Part shown: positions 58,340 to 64,000 of the stretch, one piece after another | Layout: every line of letters begins with the position of its first letter | How positions within the stretch are numbered: the stretch's first letter is position 1 | Assembly: GCA_021732005.1 (NCBI GenBank) | Contig: JAKFVT010000041.1 | Coordinates: 18,264-82,263 of the forward strand | DNA: 64,000 bases | Direction: 5' to 3' | Source: Mycobacterium sp. | Lineage (GTDB): Bacteria > Actinomycetota > Actinomycetes > Mycobacteriales > Mycobacteriaceae | The notes under the pieces: generated by a model | The model's input: only the letters and a program-made list of their open reading frames with translations | Databases searched by the model: none | What the model was told of the DNA's origin: nothing | Position numbers and translations under genes: made by a program

Positions 58340-58603
58340 GTGGCGGTGACAATGCTGCGCCACGTTCCGACCGCTGAGCTGCAGGACCGGCTGTTCGCCG
58401 AGATGGCCCGGGTACTGCGGCCGGGCGCCGCACTGGTGGCCAGCGACGGCATCGGCGACGACGACATGGCGGCCGCACACGTGGGCGACGCCTACAATCC
58501 GATCGATCCGGCCGGCCTCGCGGACCGATTTACCGCAGCTGGATTCGAACGAATCGACGTGCGCACCAACGACTTCGGCTGGGCGGCAATCGCCCGACGC
58601 TAG
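58340..58603 (+). pseudogene. C-terminal remnant of a SAM-dependent methyltransferase
   Basis: The 87-residue frame resembles the last half of class I methyltransferases: AVTMLRHVP near residue 2 (usually the strand after motif II), then LQDRLFAEMARVLRPGA (motif III) and a final GFERIDVRTN strand. The SAM-binding motif I is missing and the region upstream is AT-rich non-coding. I therefore read it as a truncated gene, though expression is possible from the GTG. It converges with the MATE gene, with 4 bases shared. Confidence 0.65.
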
Positions 58604-59940
58604 TTGGTGCCAGGCACCAGCCAGCGCCCGGAGAACGCCCGCCACCCGACGAACACCAGTCGCAGCACCATGAACGTGCTCAGGCCCGACCAGATACCGA
58701 CCAGCCCCCAGCCGAAAGCCAGCGACAACCAGATCAGCGGCAGGAAGCCGACCAGCGCACTGACCAATGTCGCGGTACGCATGAACGCCGCGTCGCCGGC
58801 GCCCAGCAGCACCCCGTCGAGCGCGAACACGACTCCGGCGATGGGCAGTTGGGCCACCATGAACCACCACGGCACCCCGATCTCCGCCAGCACCGACCGG
58901 TCGTCGGTGAACAGCGACGGCAGCACCGAAGCGCCGGCAGCGAACGCGAAAGCCAGCACCGCGGCGGCGATCGCGGAGAACACCGTCACCCGCCACGCGA
59001 CCGACTTCGCGTGCTCCGTCCGGCCCGCGCCGAGCGCGGCACCGACCAGCGATTGCGCGGCGATCGCAAGTGAATCCAGCACCAGCGCAAGGAAATTCCA
59101 CAGCTGCAGCACGACCTGATGCGCGGCGACGGCCGCCGCGCCGAACCGGGCGGCCACCGCGGCGGCCGACACGAAACAGGCCTGGAAGGCCAGGGTCCGC
59201 AGCACCAGATCACGGCCCATCACCACCTGCGCGCGCAGCACTGACGTATCCAGGCGCAGCGGCACCTTCTCGGCAAGCAGTGCCCAGCAGAAGAGAATCG
59301 CGGCCAGCCACTGCCCCACCAGATTGGCGATCGCCGAACCGGCCAGTTCCAGCCTCGGTAGGCCCAGCCAGCCGTAGACGAGCAGCGGGCACAGCACCGC
59401 CGAGACACCGAAACCCACCAGCACGTAGCGCAGCGGGCGCATGGTGTCCTGCACACCCCGCATCCAGCCGTTGCCTGCCGCGGAGATGAGGATGGCCGGC
59501 ACACCGAAGATCGCGATACGCACCCAGGGCAATGCGGCACCGGCGATGTCGCCACCGCCGGACTTGGTGCCGGCGATCGCCGACACAATGGGAACCGCGG
59601 CCAACTGCACGGCAGCCACGATCGCGACGCCCATCCCGAGCGCCAGCCAGGTGGCCTGTACCCCTTCGCCGACGGCCGCGGCCCGGTCACCCGCGCCGTA
59701 GAAGCGCGCGGAGCGAGCCGTCGTCCCGTACGACAGGAATGTGAGCTGGGCGCTGACGACCGACAGGATCAGACCGCCGATCGCCAGGCCGGCCAGGCTC
59801 AGCGCGCCGAGCCGGCCGACAATCGCGATGTCGAACAGCAGATAGATCGGTTCGGCGGCAAGGACACCCAACGCGGGAAGCGCCAGCGCCGCGATCCGCA
59901 GGCTGGTTACTGGGCCTGCGTCGTCGGCCGAGTCAGTCAC
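58600..59940 (-). CDS. dinF: MATE-family transporter (DinF)
   Basis: This 446-residue integral membrane protein has about 12 spans with the MATE half repeats (ALPALGVLAAEPIYLLFDIAIVGRLG near the start). It matches Rv2836c in length and position. It should export cationic or toxic compounds using an ion gradient. It lies downstream of nrnA, separated by a 95-base gap with palindromes. Confidence 0.92.
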   Translation of the reverse strand: MTDSADDAGPVTSLRIAALALPALGVLAAEPIYLLFDIAIVGRLGALSLAGLAIGGLILSVVSAQLTFLSYGTTARSARFYGAGDRAAAVGEGVQATWLALGMGVAIVAAVQLAAVPIVSAIAGTKSGGGDIAGAALPWVRIAIFGVPAILISAAGNGWMRGVQDTMRPLRYVLVGFGVSAVLCPLLVYGWLGLPRLELAGSAIANLVGQWLAAILFCWALLAEKVPLRLDTSVLRAQVVMGRDLVLRTLAFQACFVSAAAVAARFGAAAVAAHQVVLQLWNFLALVLDSLAIAAQSLVGAALGAGRTEHAKSVAWRVTVFSAIAAAVLAFAFAAGASVLPSLFTDDRSVLAEIGVPWWFMVAQLPIAGVVFALDGVLLGAGDAAFMRTATLVSALVGFLPLIWLSLAFGWGLVGIWSGLSTFMVLRLVFVGWRAFSGRWLVPGTN

Positions 59941-59969
59941 GTCAGACCGCCGTCACCATCGAGATCCAA

Positions 59970-60018
59970 TTTCACCTTTTGCACTCGAAGTGCGAGTGGA
60001 TCGCCGTCAAAGGTGAAA
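59970..60018. promoter_or_regulatory. nested palindromes between nrnA and dinF
   Basis: Outer arms TTTCACCTTT (59970-59979) and AAAGGTGAAA (60009-60018) enclose inner arms CACTCG (59982-59987) and CGAGTG (59993-59998). This could be an nrnA terminator or an operator for dinF. Confidence 0.5.
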
Positions 60019-60035
60019 GTCGATTGTCGGGGGAC

Positions 60036-61542
<1,507 letters not shown>

Positions 61543-61572
61543 GATGCTCCTCGCGCAAGCGCTCGTCGGCCA

Positions 61573-64000
<2,428 letters not shown>

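Overview
The window is high-GC actinobacterial DNA. Its gene order matches the Mycobacterium core chromosome around ftsK, dapA/thyX, thyA/dfrA, dapB, aldR/ald, pepR/pnp/rpsO, ribF/mntR/truB/pptT and dinF/nrnA/rbfA/infB. The extra genes (a blaS-type beta-lactamase beside ald, an amine N-demethylase operon, an isoprenoid-type island) point to a fast-growing environmental species (Mycolicibacterium-like) rather than the M. tuberculosis complex. Genes are tightly packed, many with 4-base ATGA/GTGA overlaps. No intergenic stretch exceeds about 300 bases. I saw no rRNA, tRNA, IS element or CRISPR array.

1-13.5 kb: the tail of an unidentified gene, an AbiEi/DUF559-like gene bracketed by short inverted repeats, ftsK, an ABM-domain/SDR pair, a divergent thiolase-like protein (TLP1), a three-gene oxidative N-demethylase operon (dmmA-like, flavin/2Fe-2S reductase, haem-dependent demethylase), an MFS transporter, and the block dapA-rnj with thyX. 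13.5-19.3 kb: a small membrane protein, an acyl-CoA ligase, the thyA-dfrA-ycaQ-like operon (so both thymidylate synthases are present), a dienelactone hydrolase and a membrane protein.

19.3-31.6 kb is the most interesting part. A TetR regulator without a standard start codon is followed by a 1470-residue AAA/GAF/nucleotide-cyclase protein. Then comes a tightly coupled co-directional array: a 254-residue protein whose predicted layout resembles an HK97-fold (encapsulin/capsid-like) shell subunit, a polyprenyl diphosphate synthase overlapping it, two unknown small proteins, a CrtC-like hydratase-family protein, an SCP2-like protein, a large phytoene-desaturase-like FAD enzyme, and a Pro-rich protein with a duplicated helical motif behind a very strong ribosome binding site. 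I read this as a candidate undescribed isoprenoid-processing system that may be compartmentalised. The shell assignment is inference from sequence pattern alone.

31.6-48.7 kb returns to the core: flavodoxin-like protein, TPR membrane protein, dapB, a secreted PE-PPE-domain hydrolase, a 13E12-type HNH protein, aldR/ald with an operator array, a VOC protein, blaS and nitronate monooxygenase, pepR-pnp-rpsO, an ArsR/AHSA1 pair, ribF, mntR, truB, pptT. 48.7-64 kb: metallophosphoesterase, CocE-type hydrolase, DUF1802/DUF2277 pair, TetR, lipoprotein, echA16-like hydratase, a secreted GH18/Calx-beta protein with a module repeated at both ends, a methyltransferase remnant, MATE transporter, nrnA-type DHH phosphatase, rbfA and the 5'-truncated infB.
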